Assembly (NCBI GenBank): GCA_021799275.1 | Contig: JAJZAT010000030.1 | Span: forward strand, 1 to 37,225 | From: Bacillota bacterium | Lineage (GTDB): Bacteria > Bacillota > Sulfobacillia > JAJZYS01 > JAJYTV01 | DNA length: 37,225 bases | Direction: 5' to 3' | In this document: positions 34,474-37,225 of the stretch, in pieces | Layout: each line of letters starts with the position of its first letter | How positions within the stretch are numbered: the stretch's first letter is position 1 | Translations under genes and position numbers: made by a program | The notes under the pieces: generated by a model | Database searches by the model: none | What the model was told of the DNA's origin: nothing | Seen by the model: the letters and a program-made list of their open reading frames with translations, nothing else

Positions 34474-35557
34474 GACAAGCTGGCTGGGGGCTGCGCTGAT
34501 CACCATCGGTGCAGCCCTTGTGGCCTTGCCGCTGCTCATGCCTTACTACTCGAACTGGCGCCAGGCGCAACTGGCGCAGGCTGCTGCGCCCTGGCATGCA
34601 GGCAGGCATCCGCAGGCAGCCAGGGCTGTAGCGGTCACGGCGGCGCCTCTCCCCGCGCGAGCCCAACCCGGCACAGGGCAGGTGGCGGCCTACCTGCGCA
34701 TCCCCAAGATCGACGTATCCGCCACCGTCCTGCAGGGTACGTCCGACGCGCTGCTGGCATCAGCGCCAGGGCACGAGCCGCAGAGTGTCATGCCCGGCAC
34801 GCCCGGAACCTCCGTCATCGTGGCGCACAACCTCACGTTCTTCCGCCACATCGACGCGCTCAGGCCGGGCGACACCGTCGTCGCCGGCACCGCCCAAGGT
34901 GTCTTCACGTTCAAGGTGACGCGATCCCTCGTGGTGCCCGCGAACTCGTCGCTGCCGAACACCACCTGGCCGAGCCTGGACCTCGTGGCCTGCTACCCGC
35001 TGAACGCGCTCTACTACACCTCCGACCGCTATGTGGTCGAGACGGCGCTCGTCAGCGCATCCCCCGCACCCGCGGGCAGCGTCGCGGGGCTCCGTCCCGG
35101 CACACCGCAGTTCCTGGCCACCCTGCCCCCCAAGCTCGCGTCGCAGCCCCTCTGGCTCTCCGACACGGGCTACGAGGTCGGGAGTGCCACGTTCACGGGC
35201 GGGCCCAGTCTGCGGCTCACGGCCAGCGGCGCCAGCTGGAGCCTGGTGGCGCAGAGCATCCGCATGTTCGCGGCGACCGTCAGGGCTCTGCGCGTAGCCG
35301 CACCCTCTCCCCTCGCGGGGTTTGGACCGGATCCGGCCATGCAGGGTCTCGCGGGCGGCGGCCCCTGGGTCGTGGTGCCGCAGGCGCCGCTCGACGTGTC
35401 GATCGAGCTCGGCGCTTCCGGCCAGCCACTCGCCGTGACCGTGGAGACGCCCCTGGCGCGCGTCGCAAGCCCAGGTGGGGCGACGAAGGCTCCCTTCGCC
35501 GTCACGCTCCTCGTGCGCGGGGGCGTCCTCTACCTGCGCAGCGCCGGCACAGCCTGA
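34454..35557 (+). CDS. Sortase (class D/E-like) with C-terminal extension
   Basis: This 367-residue protein has an N-terminal membrane helix (about residues 9-31) and a sortase domain at about 75-200. The catalytic triad is His125 (VIVAHN), Cys180 (DLVACYPL) and Arg192 (TSDRYVV), in the normal order. YLRIPKIDVSATVLQGTS opens the domain as in class D/E enzymes. It should cut the sorting signal and link the overlapping upstream protein to the cell wall or another acceptor. About 165 residues after the domain are unusual in length and have no recognised fold. The start overlaps the upstream gene; its ribosome binding site is weak, so coupling is likely. Confidence 0.87.
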   Translation: MRELTRRTSWLGAALITIGAALVALPLLMPYYSNWRQAQLAQAAAPWHAGRHPQAARAVAVTAAPLPARAQPGTGQVAAYLRIPKIDVSATVLQGTSDALLASAPGHEPQSVMPGTPGTSVIVAHNLTFFRHIDALRPGDTVVAGTAQGVFTFKVTRSLVVPANSSLPNTTWPSLDLVACYPLNALYYTSDRYVVETALVSASPAPAGSVAGLRPGTPQFLATLPPKLASQPLWLSDTGYEVGSATFTGGPSLRLTASGASWSLVAQSIRMFAATVRALRVAAPSPLAGFGPDPAMQGLAGGGPWVVVPQAPLDVSIELGASGQPLAVTVETPLARVASPGGATKAPFAVTLLVRGGVLYLRSAGTA

Positions 35558-35570
35558 TCCATCGCGGGGC

Positions 35571-35605
35571 AAAGGGCTCGACCTCAGGTCGGGCCCTTTC
35601 TCCTA
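35571..35605 (+). terminator. Intrinsic terminator after the sortase gene
   Basis: AAAGGGCTCGACC (35571-35583) and GGTCGGGCCCTTT (35587-35599) form a 13-bp stem with one U-G pair and a TCA loop, 13 nt after the sortase stop. The stem ends in TTT and is followed by CTCCTACCC. It ends the surface-protein/sortase transcript. Confidence 0.78.
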
Positions 35606-35705
35606 CCCCTCGGCGTCCCAGGGGAGGTGCGCGCCCTGCCGCCGAGAATCCCACCTATGGTTCTGGAACTGGACACGCGCCGGCAGGCGCACCAGGAGGG
35701 ATGGC

Positions 35706-37055
35706 ATGAGCATCGACACGCGGCGGCGGGAAGCCCTGCTGCCTGAGCAACTGGCGGCCATGCGCGCCGGCATCGCCGCGGACAGGCACGTGCTGGCCAT
35801 GCAGAACGCGGTCGGCAAGAACGGCATCCTGAAGGTGGCCGAGAACCAGGACGTCCTCGCGGCGACGCTGCACACGTTCTCCGACGAGCTGCCTTCGCTC
35901 GCCGTGACGAACCAGATGAAGAGCGGGCGCTGCTGGATGTTCGCAGGGCTCAATGTGCTGCGCAGGGCGGCGGCCAAGCGTCTCGACCTGGGCGAGTTCG
36001 AACTCTCGCAGAACTACCTGATGTTCTGGGAGAAGCTCGAGAAGGCGAACAGCTTTCTCGGCGACGTCCTCGCGACTCTGGACGAGCGGAAGGACAGCCG
36101 GCTCGTGACGCATATCTTCGAAGGGCCGGCCGCGGACGGCGGCGAGTGGGAGCTCTTCGCGAACCTTGTGCTGAAGTACGGCGTGACGCCCAAGGCCGCC
36201 ATGCCGGAGACGCAGGGCTCGAGCGACTCGCACGCGATGGACCATGTGCTCAACGTGAAACTCCGGGAGCAGGGCCTGGCGCTGCGCGCGGCGCACGCCG
36301 CCGGCAGCGGGGGGGAGGAACTTCTCGCCCGCAAGGAGTCCATGCTGGCTGAGATCTACCGTATTCTGACGGTGTTCCTCGGCGTCCCGCCCACCAGCTT
36401 CGACTTCGAGTACCGCGACAAGGACGAGCGGTTCCACCGGGAACGCGGCCTCTCGCCGCAGCAATTCTTCGAGCGGTTCGTTGCCTTCGACTTCGACGCC
36501 TACGCAAGCGTCGTCAACGTTCCCGCGCCCGACAAGCCGTTCGGTCGGACGTACGTCGTCGCGAATCTTCCCGTCGTGCGCGGCGGGCCGGCGCGCCCCT
36601 ACCTCAACGTCGACGCACAAGCGATGCGTTCCCTCGCCCTCAGCCAGCTGAGGGACGGCGAGGGCGTGTACTTCGGCTGCGATGTCGTGCAGATGATGGA
36701 CGGCGAAGCGGGCGTGCTGGCCGACCGCCTCTACGACTTCGAGGGCGTCTTCGGCGTACCCATCGGTCTTGCCAAGGCGGATCGCCTCGACTACCTGGGC
36801 GAGATCGCCGGCGGCCACCAGATGGTCCTGACCGGCGTCGACCTCGTCGATGGCACTCCCGTGCGCTGGAAGGTGGAAAACAGCTGGGGCGACGAGCGTG
36901 GCCAGAAGGGCTACTTCGTCATGAGCGACGGCTGGTTCGAGGATTACGTCTACCAGGTCGTGGTGCGCAGGGACTACCTCCCCGCGGATCTCCAGGCGGC
37001 GCTCGAGAAGGAGCCGCAGGTGCTCCCGCCCTGGGACCCCATGCGCGGACTCTGA
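35706..37055 (+). CDS. pepC: C1-family aminopeptidase (PepC/bleomycin hydrolase)
   Basis: This 449-residue cytoplasmic cysteine aminopeptidase has the full papain-type active site: Gln70 and Cys76 (NQMKSGRCWMFA), His371 (GGHQM, where many relatives have GGHAM) and Asn392 (VENSWG). Family members form hexameric rings and remove N-terminal residues from peptides; the last residue is leucine after MRG, as the C-terminus often enters the active site. The ATG at 35706 has AGGAGGG 5 nt upstream; the frame is open upstream into the sortase gene but that part is not protein. It fits peptide use together with the peptide transporter of this window, though not linked in an operon. Confidence 0.94.
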   Translation: MSIDTRRREALLPEQLAAMRAGIAADRHVLAMQNAVGKNGILKVAENQDVLAATLHTFSDELPSLAVTNQMKSGRCWMFAGLNVLRRAAAKRLDLGEFELSQNYLMFWEKLEKANSFLGDVLATLDERKDSRLVTHIFEGPAADGGEWELFANLVLKYGVTPKAAMPETQGSSDSHAMDHVLNVKLREQGLALRAAHAAGSGGEELLARKESMLAEIYRILTVFLGVPPTSFDFEYRDKDERFHRERGLSPQQFFERFVAFDFDAYASVVNVPAPDKPFGRTYVVANLPVVRGGPARPYLNVDAQAMRSLALSQLRDGEGVYFGCDVVQMMDGEAGVLADRLYDFEGVFGVPIGLAKADRLDYLGEIAGGHQMVLTGVDLVDGTPVRWKVENSWGDERGQKGYFVMSDGWFEDYVYQVVVRRDYLPADLQAALEKEPQVLPPWDPMRGL

Positions 37056-37225
37056 GGCGGTTCCGCCCGAGAGTGAAGCAAGGCAGGCGGCGCCCGTGCA
37101 GGATGGCCCGAAGCCTGTTGAAAATCGAATCCCAGGGTGACGGTCTGGCCGGCGAGGTGGCCAGGCGGGCGTGAGGAGCAGGGTATGGTGAGGGGCTCGG
37201 GCCTGAAGGCGACGGAGGACGTGCA
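37056..37225 (+). other. Right-edge region with a possible gene start
   Basis: After pepC the sequence holds no complete gene. A short frame starts with ATG 37185, preceded by GAGGAG 6 nt upstream, and runs to the edge (M-V-R-G-S-G-L-K-A-T-E-D-V), so it may be the beginning of a gene. An upstream 23-codon frame (about 37104-37175) ends just before this site. I could not identify either one; a mobile-element origin is possible but unsupported. Confidence 0.3.

Noticed and set aside
37115-37140. tRNA-like TCGAATCCC near the right edge
   Set aside because: It recalls a T-arm, but no acceptor stem, anticodon arm or complete cloverleaf could be formed.

Overview
The window is high-GC bacterial DNA with compact gene spacing, strong AGGAGG-type ribosome binding sites, frequent GTG/TTG starts, lipoprotein signals, a sortase with its likely substrate, and family-5 peptide-binding proteins. 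This fits a GC-rich, Gram-positive-type bacterium, for example a deep-branching Bacillota lineage or possibly Chloroflexota/Actinomycetota. The lineage is an inference; no rRNA or marker gene here fixes it.

Layout. 1-515 (minus): N-terminal part of a DUF4011-type helicase-like protein that runs off the left edge. 851-8311 (plus): nuoA-H, a tightly overlapping operon for eight subunits of respiratory complex I. nuoI-N are absent, and a convergent type II NADH dehydrogenase-like flavoprotein follows nuoH. 9705-16090 (plus): rocA, an acyl-CoA ligase, a large polytopic membrane protein, and a molybdate/tungstate-type ABC permease and ATPase without a binding protein. 16069-20491: a hot-dog thioesterase (minus), a three-GAF diguanylate cyclase and an amidase (both plus). 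20499-27452 (minus): a peptide-type ABC uptake region (permease, binding protein, permease, terminator, second binding protein) ending in a GH76-like secreted glycosidase; no ATPase genes are present. 27690-29644 (minus): a DUF1003 membrane protein and mntH, the latter with a structured upstream region and a DtxR-type palindrome. 30273-31976: a small zinc ribbon protein, a GrpB-family protein and a lipoprotein. 32003-32623 (minus): a DsbA/FrnE-like oxidoreductase. 32926-35557 (plus): a surface protein with three exact-length 450-bp repeats, overlapping a sortase gene. 35706-37055 (plus): a C1-family aminopeptidase.

The most notable feature is the DsbA/FrnE-like gene at 32003-32623. Its reading frame carries an in-frame TGA exactly where the first active-site cysteine of the CxxC motif belongs, giving U-P-F-C. 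A 40-nt imperfect hairpin starts 2 nt after the TGA, and its apical GGU loop begins 22 nt after it, which is the geometry of a bacterial SECIS element. A perfectly placed ATG with a very strong ribosome binding site lies 12 codons upstream. I read this as a selenocysteine-containing thiol oxidoreductase that conventional gene calling would truncate.

Other points of interest are the sortase and its presumed substrate with a non-canonical SPTTG signal, the paired paralogous binding proteins of which only one has a lipobox, the truncated nuo operon beside an NDH-2-like gene, and the mntH upstream region.
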